A stretch of DNA of 64,000 nucleotides from positions 806,001-870,000 of the forward strand of contig NZ_BGZJ01000001.1 in assembly GCF_003402575.1 (NCBI RefSeq), in the 5' to 3' direction. Shown here piece after piece: positions 17,621 to 26,968 of this stretch. The stretch is from Mesosutterella multiformis (GTDB lineage Bacteria; Pseudomonadota; Gammaproteobacteria; Burkholderiales; Burkholderiaceae_F). Within the stretch, counting starts at the first letter, position 1; each line of letters opens with the position of its first letter. The position numbers were made by a program, and so were the translations under genes. Below the pieces are notes generated by a model that was given only the letters and a program-made list of their open reading frames with translations, was not told the origin of the DNA and searched no databases.

Positions 17621-18421
17621 ATGGTGCAAAAACTTGAAGGTCATCACGCCCGCAAGCGCTTTGGGCAGAACTTCCTCAATGACCCGCATTGGATCGGAAA
17701 AATTGTCGATTCGATCGATCCCCAGCCTGAGCAGGTGCTGATTGAAATCGGCCCGGGACAGGCGGCGCTCACCCGTGAAATCATCGCGAAGAGCGGACAC
17801 GAAACGGCGATTGAGATTGACCGTGATCTTGCCGCCTGGCTGCGAAGCATTTTCCCGGAGACACTTGAGCTGATTGAGGCGGACGCCCTGAAGCTTGACT
17901 GGTCGAAAGTGCACCCCGGGGAAAAACTCCGGATCTTCGGAAATCTCCCCTACAACATTTCAAGCCCGCTTCTCATTTCCCTGATCGCGGTCCGCGGCCG
18001 CGTGACGGATCAGCATTTCATGCTGCAGAAGGAAGTGGTGGATCGCATGGTGAGCGCACCGGGCGGAAAGACCTATGGCAGGCTTTCCGCGGTGCTTCAG
18101 CGCTACTACCGCATGATGAAGCTCTTCGATGTGCCGCCGGGCGCCTTCACACCGGCCCCCAAGGTCACGTCAAGCGTTGTGCGGATGATTCCGATTGCCC
18201 GTGAGGAGACTTCGCCGGAAGAAGATGCCGCCTACTCGGAAGTGGTGGCGGCCTCTTTCAGCATGAGAAGAAAGACGCTCCGGAATTCGCTTGGGAAACT
18301 GCTGACGGCGGAGGAAATTGAGTCCGCCGGAATAAACCCGGGTGTCCGGGCGGAGACGCTCTCAGTGAGCGACTTTGAGTCGCTGACCCGCGTGTATCTC
18401 GCGAAGCGCGCGGCCGGCTGA
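17621..18421 (+). CDS. rsmA: 16S rRNA dimethyladenosine transferase
   Basis: Dimethylates the two adjacent adenines near the 3' end of 16S rRNA, a late step in 30S assembly. The 266-residue protein begins with the RNA-binding block HHARKRFGQNFLNDP. SAM-binding motif I is IEIGPGQAALT (about residues 41-51), the acidic EIDRDLAAWL follows, and the catalytic NLPYNIS lies near 108-114. The C-terminal helical domain contains SFSMRRKTLRNSL. The family call is unambiguous. It is the last gene of the lptD-surA-rsmA plus-strand run and is convergent with the metallohydrolase downstream. Confidence 0.97.
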   Translation: MVQKLEGHHARKRFGQNFLNDPHWIGKIVDSIDPQPEQVLIEIGPGQAALTREIIAKSGHETAIEIDRDLAAWLRSIFPETLELIEADALKLDWSKVHPGEKLRIFGNLPYNISSPLLISLIAVRGRVTDQHFMLQKEVVDRMVSAPGGKTYGRLSAVLQRYYRMMKLFDVPPGAFTPAPKVTSSVVRMIPIAREETSPEEDAAYSEVVAASFSMRRKTLRNSLGKLLTAEEIESAGINPGVRAETLSVSDFESLTRVYLAKRAAG

Positions 18422-18434
18422 GAATCGGTCGGGG

Positions 18435-19205
18435 TCAGAGCGGCAGATCTCCGATAACGACCTTACGGAGCGCCGCTCTCGCCTTTTCGTAGTTCGGCTT
18501 GATCGCCCGGACCTGAGCCCAGAAGCGCGCGCTGTGGTTCATTTCCACCAGGTGCGCAAGTTCATGCGCCGCGACGTAATCGATCGCGTCATTATCAAAA
18601 AAGATCAGCCGCCAGTTGAGGCGGATAGCGCCTGAGGCGCTGCAGCTTCCCCAGAGTGTCCTGGCGGAATTCAGTCGCAGCGAGGCGGCGGCGCGAGGCG
18701 CGAACTGCTGAACATAGTCGAACCGTTCGCGGATCACGCGGACAGCCTCACGCTTCATCCAGAGCGTGATGATTTCCTTCAGATGTGCCGGATCCTCGCC
18801 TTCAGAAGCGGGAATTCTGAGTTCCAGATTTCCGCTTTCAGCGGTTCTTATCTGAGGCGCGGCAACTTCGGAACTGAGTGAAATTCTGAGTACCCGGCCC
18901 CGATAGGGAAGTTCTCCCCCATCCGCGAAAACGGTTCTCGGAATACCGCTCTCCTCACGCTGCTTTGCCCGCACGGCGAGATGCTTTATCACCCAGCTGC
19001 TGTTCCTCACGAGCGACATCTCAATGAGTCTGATCGGCGCCCGCATGGGGGCGAGGACGGAAATCCCGGTGGAATCCACTCTGAAGCCGATCGTACGGCG
19101 GCGGGAGCGGTAGAGCGTATACCGTACAGAAACGGCCCCGGAGGGACTCTCCGGAGCCGGCAGATCGATGATCCGGACGGAGTCCGGTTCGAGCTTCTTA
19201 GGCAT
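18435..19205 (-). CDS. YgjP-like/DUF45 zinc metallohydrolase
   Basis: A 256-residue protein with the zinc signature AHELAHLVEMNHSARFW (HExxH at roughly residues 205-209) and the downstream glutamate/histidine context of the YgjP/WLM-like M48-related family. The N-terminal half holds the typical YTLYRSRRRTIGFRVD strand region, and CSASGAIRLNWRLIF precedes the metal site. The family occurs widely in bacteria; the in vivo substrate is not settled, so I do not assign one. Its start overlaps the plsC stop by eight bases, indicating coupling with the acyltransferase upstream. Confidence 0.85.
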   Translation of the reverse strand: MPKKLEPDSVRIIDLPAPESPSGAVSVRYTLYRSRRRTIGFRVDSTGISVLAPMRAPIRLIEMSLVRNSSWVIKHLAVRAKQREESGIPRTVFADGGELPYRGRVLRISLSSEVAAPQIRTAESGNLELRIPASEGEDPAHLKEIITLWMKREAVRVIRERFDYVQQFAPRAAASLRLNSARTLWGSCSASGAIRLNWRLIFFDNDAIDYVAAHELAHLVEMNHSARFWAQVRAIKPNYEKARAALRKVVIGDLPL

Positions 19206-19932
19206 TCTTTGCGGGATGCGGAAGGAGCAGCGCGTCGCTTTCCGTGGTGATCCAGTCGGCGACCTCAGCTTCCACCGTTTTCAGATCACGGCCCTCAGTG
19301 GGGATCGGTTTACCGATCGACACCGTGATAGTGCCGGGGATCTTCGCAATGGAATTCTTCGGCCAGCAAACACCGGAATTCAGCGCGACAGGAAGAATGG
19401 GAGCGCCAGTAGCGGCTGCAAGCCTCGCTCCGCCCGTCTTGAATTTCACATGCTCACCAGGGGGCACGCGGGTGCCTTCCGGGAAGAGAATGATCCACCA
19501 ACCCCGCTTAAGGAAGGCGGGGCCTTTTGTGACCAGAGTGCGGAAAGCGCTGCGGCCGTTGCTGCGGTCAATGGACAGCAGTCCGAAGGACCAGAGAGCC
19601 CAGCCGAAGAACGGAATGCGGTTGAGCGACTCCTTGTAGACATAGGCGCCGGGGTAAGGGAGATAGGCTCCCAGCCAGAAGGTTTCCCATGCCGACTGAT
19701 GCTTGGACAGCACAACGACAGGGCCCTTCGGGCAGTTTTCCATTCCCTTTACCTGAACCCGGACACCGCAGATCACGCGGAGCGCGGCAATCACGAACCT
19801 GCCCCAGGCCCTCATGACGCCGTACCGGGTTTCGGCCCGGGTGAACGGCGTGAGAATGAGGACGATGAAGCAGACGGGGATGACCGTGATCGCCAGAACG
19901 ATATAAAAGATGAAACCTCGAACTGTATTCAC
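19198..19932 (-). CDS. plsC: 1-acyl-sn-glycerol-3-phosphate acyltransferase (PlsC family)
   Basis: Inner-membrane enzyme that acylates lysophosphatidic acid in phospholipid synthesis. It has an N-terminal membrane segment (FIFYIVLAITVIPVCFIVLI), the acyltransferase motif HQSAWE (an HX4E variant of HX4D), the acceptor motif FPEGTR and the downstream VALNSGVCWPK block. I favour a GTG start at 19932 because GGAGG lies eight bases upstream. An ATG at 19938 sits only two bases from that GGAGG, and a GTG at 19941 overlaps it. It follows glyS closely and overlaps the YgjP-like gene. A second PlsC-like gene lies at 30533, so the division of labour is unclear. Confidence 0.88.
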   Translation of the reverse strand: MNTVRGFIFYIVLAITVIPVCFIVLILTPFTRAETRYGVMRAWGRFVIAALRVICGVRVQVKGMENCPKGPVVVLSKHQSAWETFWLGAYLPYPGAYVYKESLNRIPFFGWALWSFGLLSIDRSNGRSAFRTLVTKGPAFLKRGWWIILFPEGTRVPPGEHVKFKTGGARLAAATGAPILPVALNSGVCWPKNSIAKIPGTITVSIGKPIPTEGRDLKTVEAEVADWITTESDALLLPHPAKNA

Positions 19933-19947
19933 AGCCATCACCTCCGA

Positions 19948-22035
19948 TTACTGAGCAATCTTCGCAAGCTCGGCAACCTGATTCATCAGGTGGTGGAGAC
20001 GGGCGAGGAGCGCCTGGCGGTTGGCGCGCAGCGCGGGATCGTCAGCGTTCACCATGACCTTATCGAAGAACTCGTCGACCGGGGTCTTCAGCGTGGAAAG
20101 GCGGGAAAGCATTTCCTCGTAGTGGCCGGCTTCGAAGTCAGCGAGAGCGGCAGGTTCAACCTGATCGATGGCGGAGGAGAGCGCCTTTTCGGCATCGCTC
20201 TCGAAGAGCGACGGATCGATCTTGGTCGGGACTTCGCCTTCGATCTTCTTCAGGATGTTGCTGATACGCTTGTTCGCGGCAGCGAGGGCTTCCGATTCCG
20301 GCAGCTTCTCAAAGGAGCGGACGGCGGCGAGGCGGGCCGGGATCTCATTCAGCTGATCCGGGTTCAGGCTCAGCACGGCGTCGATTTCCTGAGCGGTGTA
20401 GCCCTGATCCTTGAACATGACGCGCAGACGGTCGAAGAAGAAGTCGCGGAGTTCCTTGCGGGCATCCTTGACACCTTCCACGTGGCGCTCAATTTCGAAG
20501 CCGAGTTCGAGGAGGTCAGAAAGCTTCAGCGGGAGATTCTTCTCAATCACCATGCGCAGAATGCTGATCGCGTGGCGGCGGAGAGCGTACGGATCCTTTT
20601 CACCGGTCGGCATCTGGCCGATACCAAAGAGACCGGTCAGGGTTTCGAGCTTGTCAGCGATAGCGAGCGAGAGGCTCACCGGAGTGGAGGGCAGCGCGTC
20701 GCCGGCGAAGCGGGGCTGGTAGTGCTCACGGATCGCGAGAGCGACATCAGCCTTTTCACCGTCATGCTGAGCGTAGTACTGCCCCATGATGCCCTGGAGT
20801 TCGGGGAATTCGCCCACCATCAGGGTGCGGAGGTCAGCCTTTGCGAGGTAAGCCGCGCGGGCAGCATCCTCGGGGCTCGCGTGAAGACCGATGGCGATGA
20901 GGCCTGCCATCGCGCGGACACGGTCAGTTCTTTCAAACTGGCTGCCGAGCTTCGCGTGGTACACCACATTCTTCAGGCCGGGAACGCGGCTTTCCAGCGT
21001 TTCCTTCTGGTCGGTTTCATAGAAGAACTTGGCGTCAGCCAGACGGGCGCGGACGACGCGGGCGTTGCCGGCGCTGATTTCCTTGCCGCCGTCAGCCGCA
21101 ACGAGCTGCGAGACGAGCAGGAACTTGTTCATGAGGCGACCGGAAGCGTCGCGGAGCGGGAAGTACTTCTGATTCAGCTGCATCGTGAGAATCAGGCACT
21201 CTTCCGGAACCGAGAGGTATTCCTTTTCGAATTCGGAAGCGTACACCACAGGCCACTCGGTGAGCGCGGTGACTTCATCGAGCAGCGCCTCCGGCATGAT
21301 GGCCGTGCCGCCGAGTTCGGCAGCCTTGTCGTTGAGGAGCTTGCAGATCAGAGCGCGGCGGTCAGCGTAGGAGACCATGACACAGGCGTTCTTCAGCTGC
21401 TCCGCATAGGAATCCGCGCTGTCGATCGTCATTTCGCCGGCAGACATAAAGCGGTGGCCGCGGGTCACGCGTCCGGCCTTGAGACCGAGGAACGTCACTG
21501 GCACCACGTCTTCACCGTAAAGTGCCGTGAGATAACGGACCGGGCGGACAAACTCAACCGTCGTTTCGCCGTCGGGGAGCTGGTAGCTCATCACGCGCGG
21601 GATCGGGAGCTTCTTGGCGGAGTCTTCAATGGCAGCCTGAAGGCCTTCCGCAAGCGGGATGCCGGGCTTCGTGTCTTCAACGTAGAGGAAGTCCTTGCCG
21701 CCTTCAGTCTTCGTGACGAGCTTGGCGTCAGCGCCAAGGCCGAGAGCCTGAAGCTTCTTCAGAAGGGGAGCCGCGGGCTTGCCTTCTGCGTCAAGGCCGA
21801 TCGCCTTCGGCATCAGCTTTTTGGAGAAAGGTTCGTCGGCGGAGTGGTCAAGCACGTTCGTGATGTGAACCGCGAGGCGGCGGGGAGTGCCGTAGCAGGT
21901 GGCAACCGAACCGGCTTCCGTCAGGTGCTGGGCCGCGAGGCTCTTCGCGATTTCATTTCCGAAGGCCTTGGAAAGCGTATCAAGGGCTTTCGGCGGCAGC
22001 TCTTCCGTCTGGAGTTCAACTAGCAGATTCGTCAT
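19948..22035 (-). CDS. glyS: Glycyl-tRNA synthetase beta subunit
   Basis: Beta subunit of the alpha2beta2 bacterial glycyl-tRNA synthetase; it binds and helps charge tRNA-Gly. The 695-residue protein opens with LLVELQTEELPPKAL and carries the family blocks TRGHRFMSAG, EEALLDEV-type helix and LTMQLNQKYFPL. It ends with an anticodon-binding domain containing FFDKVMVNADDPALRANRQ. Length is normal. It starts one base after the glyQ stop, so expression is tightly coupled. Confidence 0.97.
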   Translation of the reverse strand: MTNLLVELQTEELPPKALDTLSKAFGNEIAKSLAAQHLTEAGSVATCYGTPRRLAVHITNVLDHSADEPFSKKLMPKAIGLDAEGKPAAPLLKKLQALGLGADAKLVTKTEGGKDFLYVEDTKPGIPLAEGLQAAIEDSAKKLPIPRVMSYQLPDGETTVEFVRPVRYLTALYGEDVVPVTFLGLKAGRVTRGHRFMSAGEMTIDSADSYAEQLKNACVMVSYADRRALICKLLNDKAAELGGTAIMPEALLDEVTALTEWPVVYASEFEKEYLSVPEECLILTMQLNQKYFPLRDASGRLMNKFLLVSQLVAADGGKEISAGNARVVRARLADAKFFYETDQKETLESRVPGLKNVVYHAKLGSQFERTDRVRAMAGLIAIGLHASPEDAARAAYLAKADLRTLMVGEFPELQGIMGQYYAQHDGEKADVALAIREHYQPRFAGDALPSTPVSLSLAIADKLETLTGLFGIGQMPTGEKDPYALRRHAISILRMVIEKNLPLKLSDLLELGFEIERHVEGVKDARKELRDFFFDRLRVMFKDQGYTAQEIDAVLSLNPDQLNEIPARLAAVRSFEKLPESEALAAANKRISNILKKIEGEVPTKIDPSLFESDAEKALSSAIDQVEPAALADFEAGHYEEMLSRLSTLKTPVDEFFDKVMVNADDPALRANRQALLARLHHLMNQVAELAKIAQ

Positions 22036-22036
22036 T

Positions 22037-22954
22037 TCAGGCCTCCTCCTTCTTATCAGCCTTATTCAGCATCGGGAATCCCAGGCGCTCGCGGGAGTCG
22101 TAATAGCTTTGTGCAACAGCACGGGAGATGTTTCTGATGCGGGAGATGTAGTGGGCGCGTTCCGTCACGGAAATTGCACCGCGGGCATCAAGAAGGTTGA
22201 AGGTGTGGCCGGCCTTCAGGACCATTTCGTAGGCAGGCAGAGCGAGCTGCAGGTCCATCAGGCGCTTGGCTTCGGTTTCGAAGTAGTCAAACAGCTTCAG
22301 GAGCTTCGCAGGATCCGACTTCTCAAAGGTGAAGACGGACTGCTCATATTCGTTCTGGTGGAACACGTCACCATAGGTCAGCGTGCGCTGACGGTCGCCT
22401 TCGCCCCAGCGGGTATAGACGAGGTCGAACACGTTGTCGCAGTTCTGCAGATACATGCAGAGGCGCTCCAGACCGTACGTGATTTCGCCGGTGATCGGCT
22501 TGCAGGGAAGACCGCCCACCTGCTGGAAGTACGTGAACTGGGTCACTTCCATGCCGTCCATCCAGATTTCCCAGCCGAGACCCCAGGCACCGAGCGTCGG
22601 ATTTTCCCAGTTGTCCTCAACGAAGCGGATATCATGCAGCGACGTATCGATGCCGAGCACCTTCAGGCTGCCGAGATACAGGTCAACGATATTGACGGGG
22701 GCGGGTTTCAGGACAACCTGGAACTGGTGATGCTGATAAAGGCGGTTCGGGTTCTCGCCGTAGCGGGCGTCCTTCGGACGGCGGGACGGCTGAACATAGG
22801 CCGCACGCCAGGGCTCCGGCCCAAGGGCCCGGAGGAAGGTTGCCGTGTGAGAAGTGCCGGCACCGACTTCGGTGTCGATCGGCTGTAGCAATGCGCAGCC
22901 CTGCTTATTCCAATAATCCTGCAGGCGCAGGATGACTTCCTGAAAAGAGATCAT
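22037..22954 (-). CDS. glyQ: Glycyl-tRNA synthetase alpha subunit
   Basis: Catalytic class II subunit forming glycyl-adenylate. The 305-residue protein has [18 protein letters not shown] at its N-terminus, then [33 protein letters not shown], the glycine-binding [13 protein letters not shown] and the C-terminal [19 protein letters not shown] precedes the ATG at good spacing. A small CCCTC/GAGGG hairpin sits in its leader (about 22971-22983). glyQ-glyS heads a minus-strand unit that probably continues into plsC and the YgjP-like gene. Confidence 0.97.
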   Translation of the reverse strand: MISFQEVILRLQDYWNKQGCALLQPIDTEVGAGTSHTATFLRALGPEPWRAAYVQPSRRPKDARYGENPNRLYQHHQFQVVLKPAPVNIVDLYLGSLKVLGIDTSLHDIRFVEDNWENPTLGAWGLGWEIWMDGMEVTQFTYFQQVGGLPCKPITGEITYGLERLCMYLQNCDNVFDLVYTRWGEGDRQRTLTYGDVFHQNEYEQSVFTFEKSDPAKLLKLFDYFETEAKRLMDLQLALPAYEMVLKAGHTFNLLDARGAISVTERAHYISRIRNISRAVAQSYYDSRERLGFPMLNKADKKEEA

Positions 22955-23044
22955 TTTTTCCTAACTGCCCCCTCTTGGAGGGAAAAGATGACCGTTTTCT
23001 GCATCGCAACACAGTCATCATAGAATCAGAATGAAGCCATCATT

Positions 23045-24598
23045 TTAGATGGTTGGCGTTTTTTTGTTTTTGCTCCGCGATTCTCTGAAAAAGACTGCCG
23101 CAAAAAGGAGAATGCAGAGGAGAATGGCTGGCGCATTCCCGACGCGTATATAGGGAGTCGGGCCGCCGTCCGCGGTGCGGATGACCGCATCCTTTGAGAC
23201 GGGACCGAGGCCGGCTTCGTACGTAATGACGCCCCGCGGGCTGATAAGAGCGGATGCGCCGTTGTTATTCACTGAGATCAGCGGGAGCGCGGTTTCCAGC
23301 GCTCTCATCCGGCTGAAGAGCAGATGCTGATACTGCACGGCTGGTGAGAACCAGGCAAGGTTCGAGCTCACGAGAAGCACATTCGGCATCCGGCTTTTTC
23401 CGTCATCCTTCCAGAAGTCCGACAGCTCGTCCCCGAAGGAGTTTTCGTAGCAGATCATCGGAGCCACGGTAATGCCCTGCAGCGGAAGATAAAGCGGTTT
23501 CTGAAAACGGTCCCCCGGCGTCTGGTCACTCATCGGAATTCCCAGCGCATGAACGAACCAGTGGAAGCCCGGCGGTACAAATTCTCCAAAGGGCACAAGA
23601 TGACGCTTGTCGTAACGCTGCGTATCGGAGCCGGGAGTCAGGAGAAAAAGTGAATTCCGGAATTCACGGGGATGCGGTTCCCAGAACGCGTTGAGGACGA
23701 GTGAAGTTCCTTTTTCCGGCGCGGGAAGACGGATCAGTGACGCCTCTTCCGGCATCAGGCGCTGAATGGATGTGTTGATAACAGATTCGGGCCAGATGAT
23801 GAGCGTGCGGTCTGCGATCGGGCGTCCCTCAGGAGAGGAAAGCCGCATCGCGCGGGAGATCCTCTCAGACTGAGATAGGGGTTCAACGCCGGAAAGTCCG
23901 GCGAGCGGCAGGTCTGGCTGTACGAGGCGGACAGAAAGCGATTCTCCGGGAGCGGTCCAGCTGACCGCACGCAGCGCCTGCCCGGAAACCAGAAGCGCGG
24001 CTGCGGCAGCGATGCAGGCGCATTGCCGCTTCGCGCTTCCCCGCAGAAGCACGGTTGCGAAGACGAGTCCAAGCGCGAGCGAGGCGGCGAGTTCAGAGGC
24101 ATAAACGCCTCCGACCGGAGCAAATCCCTCAAACGGGGTTCCGGTCTGAATGTACCCGAAGGAAATCCAGGGGAAGGAGCAGAGCGCGGCTCCCCGGATC
24201 CAGTCAAAAAACACGAAGGCGGCCGGAAAAGCCGCCGCTGCCCGGAGCGGTCCTGGACGGACTTTGGAAACGGCAGCGGCCGTCAGAGCCGTGAATATGG
24301 AATTCGCGGCCCCCATGAGGAGCAGCGCGGCGCCTGACAGCAGAGCAGGCAGACCGCCGAAGTCATGAAGACTCTGGTAGAGCCAGGAGAGTCCGGGCGT
24401 GAAGGCGAACAGTCCGAAAATGAAACCGAGGAGCGAGGCCTTTTTCCAGGACGTCTCTTCCCTGAGACTGAAGAGCAGAGCGGCGAGACCGATAAAAGCG
24501 GCGATCTGCGAAACCCACTCCGCGCTGTGAGGAAAGAACGGAGACGCGTAAAGGAGACCGCCGGCGGCGGCCGCAGCTGCACTCAGCCAGAAATTCAC
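23045..24598 (-). CDS. lnt: Apolipoprotein N-acyltransferase
   Basis: Inner-membrane enzyme adding the third acyl chain to lipoproteins such as Pal. The 517-residue protein has several hydrophobic helices in the first ~190 residues and then a periplasmic nitrilase domain. The expected catalytic residues are visible: Glu in LIIWPESVINTS, Lys in RYDKRHLVPFGEFVPP and Cys in MICYENSFGD. A last membrane helix is followed by a basic tail. The ATG overlaps the corC stop by four bases. The lnt-corC-ybeY-phoH-miaB order is the well-known proteobacterial arrangement. Confidence 0.95.
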   Translation of the reverse strand: MNFWLSAAAAAAGGLLYASPFFPHSAEWVSQIAAFIGLAALLFSLREETSWKKASLLGFIFGLFAFTPGLSWLYQSLHDFGGLPALLSGAALLLMGAANSIFTALTAAAVSKVRPGPLRAAAAFPAAFVFFDWIRGAALCSFPWISFGYIQTGTPFEGFAPVGGVYASELAASLALGLVFATVLLRGSAKRQCACIAAAAALLVSGQALRAVSWTAPGESLSVRLVQPDLPLAGLSGVEPLSQSERISRAMRLSSPEGRPIADRTLIIWPESVINTSIQRLMPEEASLIRLPAPEKGTSLVLNAFWEPHPREFRNSLFLLTPGSDTQRYDKRHLVPFGEFVPPGFHWFVHALGIPMSDQTPGDRFQKPLYLPLQGITVAPMICYENSFGDELSDFWKDDGKSRMPNVLLVSSNLAWFSPAVQYQHLLFSRMRALETALPLISVNNNGASALISPRGVITYEAGLGPVSKDAVIRTADGGPTPYIRVGNAPAILLCILLFAAVFFRESRSKNKKTPTI

Positions 24599-25473
24599 GC
24601 CTGGGCTCCCTTATCGGAAGCCGCCTTGGGCGCCCGCTCCACAAGCAGCACCTTTGCCTGGCGGTCGTCCGCCCGCAGCACTTTGAACCGGAAACCGTCG
24701 ATGGTCAGCTGGTCGCCCGGACGGGGAACACGCTCGAGGCGGTCAGCAATGATGCCGCCGATCGTTTCGCAGTGCGGATCCGTGATGTCCGCGCCGAAAT
24801 ACTGATTGAACTGCGTGAGGTGCGTAATGGCACGGATCTTCCACCGCCCGCGGGACTCGCTCACGATGTTTCCCGCATCGATGTCGACCGTGTCGAACTC
24901 ATCATCGATGTCGCCGACAATCTGCTCCAGCACGTCCTCAATCGTGAGGAGACCGGTCACTTCACCGAACTCATCCACGACGAGAGCGAGATGCTGATGC
25001 TCGCGCTTGAATTCCTTCAGGAGAAGATTCAGCGGCATCGTTTCAGGGATGAACTTTGCCTCTCTCAGATGCTCCTCCAGCCGATAGTCGGGGTGGAGAA
25101 GCGCGGTAAGGAGATCCTTGGCGTGAAGGAGTCCCTTTACGTCACTGAAATCACCTTCAATTACCGGGAAGCGCGAGTGTCCGCTCTGATTCGCTTCCCT
25201 CAGCCACTTGTCCTGGGGCTCCGAGATGTCGATCGCCTTGATCTGGCTTCTCGGAACCATGATGTCCGAGGCGGAGAGCTCAGAAATCTTCAGTACGCCT
25301 TCAATCATGAAGAGCGCGTCATCGCTCAGAACGCCGTTTGTCTTTGCGGCGCGCAGCGCCGAGACAAACTGCTCGTGTGCATCGGAAGCAGGCTCGTGAA
25401 AAAGGGACGCGGTAAGCCTTTGCAGAAAGCTAGGCTCAGCCCCCTTCTGTGACGAGGGTGGGTCAGAAATCAT
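24595..25473 (-). CDS. corC: CorC/HlyC-type CBS-domain protein
   Basis: Soluble 292-residue protein with a paired CBS domain (about residues 65-185; DIMVPRSQIKAID, SRFPVIEGD and VVDEFGEVTGLLTIEDVLEQIVGDI in pieces) and a C-terminal CorC_HlyC/transporter-associated domain. The family has been linked to magnesium and cobalt efflux, but the N-terminal membrane domain of full transporters is absent here, so transport by itself is unlikely. It lies between ybeY and lnt, overlapping lnt by four bases. The ribosome site is weak, suggesting coupling to ybeY. Confidence 0.9.
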   Translation of the reverse strand: MISDPPSSQKGAEPSFLQRLTASLFHEPASDAHEQFVSALRAAKTNGVLSDDALFMIEGVLKISELSASDIMVPRSQIKAIDISEPQDKWLREANQSGHSRFPVIEGDFSDVKGLLHAKDLLTALLHPDYRLEEHLREAKFIPETMPLNLLLKEFKREHQHLALVVDEFGEVTGLLTIEDVLEQIVGDIDDEFDTVDIDAGNIVSESRGRWKIRAITHLTQFNQYFGADITDPHCETIGGIIADRLERVPRPGDQLTIDGFRFKVLRADDRQAKVLLVERAPKAASDKGAQA

Positions 25474-25488
25474 AGTAAGAATTGCCTT

Positions 25489-25977
25489 TTAAAGGTCCCG
25501 GTCCTGATATGGATCCGGGAACCCCAGAGACTGCAGGATTTTGATTTCAAGGGGTTCCATCACATTCGCCTGCTCTTCAGTGATGTGGTCATAGCCATGC
25601 GCGTGCAGTGTGCCGTGAACAATCAGGTGGCAGAGATGCTGCAGGAAGGTTTTCTGCTGCTCTTTTGCCTGTTCGACCAGCACGGGGACGCAGATGACGA
25701 TGTCCGCCTCCACGACGGGCTCATGCTGATAGTCGAAAGTGAGAACGTTGGTCGCATAGTCCTTGTGACGGTAGCGGCTGTTCAGTTCGTAGCCTTCCTC
25801 TTTATCAACAAAGCGGATCGTAATGTTCACCGGGCGCTCGGCGGCCGCCCTGACCCAGGAGGTCATGACGTCTTCGCTCGGAAGCTCCGGGAACAGTTCG
25901 TTCTGTAAATAATAAACAGAAACGGGTGATTCTTTTTCCTGAGCCTCTTCGGCTTCGGTTTCTTTATTCGATTCCAT
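25489..25977 (-). CDS. ybeY: Endoribonuclease YbeY
   Basis: Single-strand-specific metalloendoribonuclease in 16S rRNA 3' maturation and 70S quality control. From the ATG at 25977 the protein has 162 residues and ends with the zinc signature HGTLHAHGYDH (three His, about residues 123-133). The NVLTFDY block precedes it. An AAGG sits six bases before this ATG; the longer reading frame upstream runs antisense-free through phoH in another frame and looks non-coding. The N-terminus is acidic (MESNKETEAEEAQEKE). It overlaps the phoH end by 14 bases. Confidence 0.95.
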   Translation of the reverse strand: MESNKETEAEEAQEKESPVSVYYLQNELFPELPSEDVMTSWVRAAAERPVNITIRFVDKEEGYELNSRYRHKDYATNVLTFDYQHEPVVEADIVICVPVLVEQAKEQQKTFLQHLCHLIVHGTLHAHGYDHITEEQANVMEPLEIKILQSLGFPDPYQDRDL

Positions 25978-26965
25978 GTCTGCCTTTTTCCCTCGATTCC
26001 GCATCCTTCTCGTACGCCTCAACGATCCGGGCCACCAGCGGGTGGCGGACAACGTCGGCCGCCGTGAAGTAGGTGAACGCAATGCCGCGGACTCCCGCGA
26101 GCACATGCTGCGCCTGAATCAGACCGCTGTGCGTGCCGCGCGGCAGGTCGATCTGGGTGATGTCGCCCGTGATGACGGCTTTTGAGCCGAAACCGATACG
26201 GGTGAGGAACATCTTCATCTGCTCGGGAGTCGTATTCTGCGCCTCATCGAGAATGATGAAAGCGTTGTTCAGTGTTCTGCCGCGCATATAAGCGAGCGGC
26301 GCGATCTCAATCGTCTGGCGCTCCATCAGCGTGCGGGTCTTCTCAAAGCCGAGAAGGTCGAAAAGCGCGTCGTAAAGCGGGCGCAGATAGGGATCCACCT
26401 TCTGGGAAAGATCGCCCGGAAGGAAGCCGAGTCTTTCTCCGGCTTCAACCGCCGGACGCGTGAGAATGATTCGCTCAACCGTATTCCGCTCATAGGCGTC
26501 CACCGCGGAGGCGACGGCGAGATACGTTTTGCCGGTGCCCGCCGGACCGATACCGAAAGCGATATCACAGTCCTGGATCGCCTTGATGTAGTCATGCTGA
26601 CGCAGTGTCCGGCCGCGGAGATCGCGCCGCCGGGTCTTAAGGGGCGCGAGGCTGTCATCCTGCGGAACGCCTTCGGTTTCCGTTCTTTCATCAACGAAGA
26701 AGAGCTGAAGGTCTTTGGCCGACAGTTCCTCACCCGTTGTGCGGATGCGGTTCAGAAGTCTCTGCAGGGCATGGATCGCGCGCCGAACGTGCGAGGTGCT
26801 GCCGCTTACGCGGAAAACATTGCCGCGCCGCGCGATGCTGACATCCAGAATGGTCTCAATCTGGCGGAGGTTGGCGTCAAGCGGCCCCGTCAGATTGGCG
26901 AGCTCTGCATTGCTCGCGTCAGCCGAAAATTCCAGCTGCCGCGTCTCTTCCTTTTCGTTTGACAT
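25964..26965 (-). CDS. phoH: PhoH-like ATPase (YbeZ)
   Basis: Cytosolic P-loop ATPase, often paired with YbeY and implicated in RNA metabolism. The 333-residue protein has an N-terminal KH-like region (about 15-90), Walker A GPAGTGKTYLA (about 142-152), GERLGFLPGD and Walker B IILDEAQNTTPEQ. Then come SKAVITGDITQIDLP and the C-terminal VRHPLVARIVEAYE. It sits between miaB and ybeY in the canonical order, starting four bases from the miaB stop. Confidence 0.93.
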   Translation of the reverse strand: MSNEKEETRQLEFSADASNAELANLTGPLDANLRQIETILDVSIARRGNVFRVSGSTSHVRRAIHALQRLLNRIRTTGEELSAKDLQLFFVDERTETEGVPQDDSLAPLKTRRRDLRGRTLRQHDYIKAIQDCDIAFGIGPAGTGKTYLAVASAVDAYERNTVERIILTRPAVEAGERLGFLPGDLSQKVDPYLRPLYDALFDLLGFEKTRTLMERQTIEIAPLAYMRGRTLNNAFIILDEAQNTTPEQMKMFLTRIGFGSKAVITGDITQIDLPRGTHSGLIQAQHVLAGVRGIAFTYFTAADVVRHPLVARIVEAYEKDAESREKGRHGIE

Positions 26966-26968
26966 CGA

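Noticed and set aside
15915-17621. 568-codon minus-strand frame opposite surA and the lptD end
   Set aside because: Antisense shadow. The opposite strand encodes the two parvulin domains of SurA without interruption.
19168-22023. Very long plus-strand open frame (951 codons) opposite glyS and plsC
   Set aside because: It is antisense to two unmistakable genes and its translation is Arg/His/Glu-rich with no family motif. High-GC codon use on the real strand keeps the mirror frame open.
22955-23044. T-box or glycine riboswitch before glyQ
   Set aside because: The gap is only 90 bases with one 5-base-pair hairpin and no T-box or glycine aptamer core. T-boxes are also rare in this phylum.
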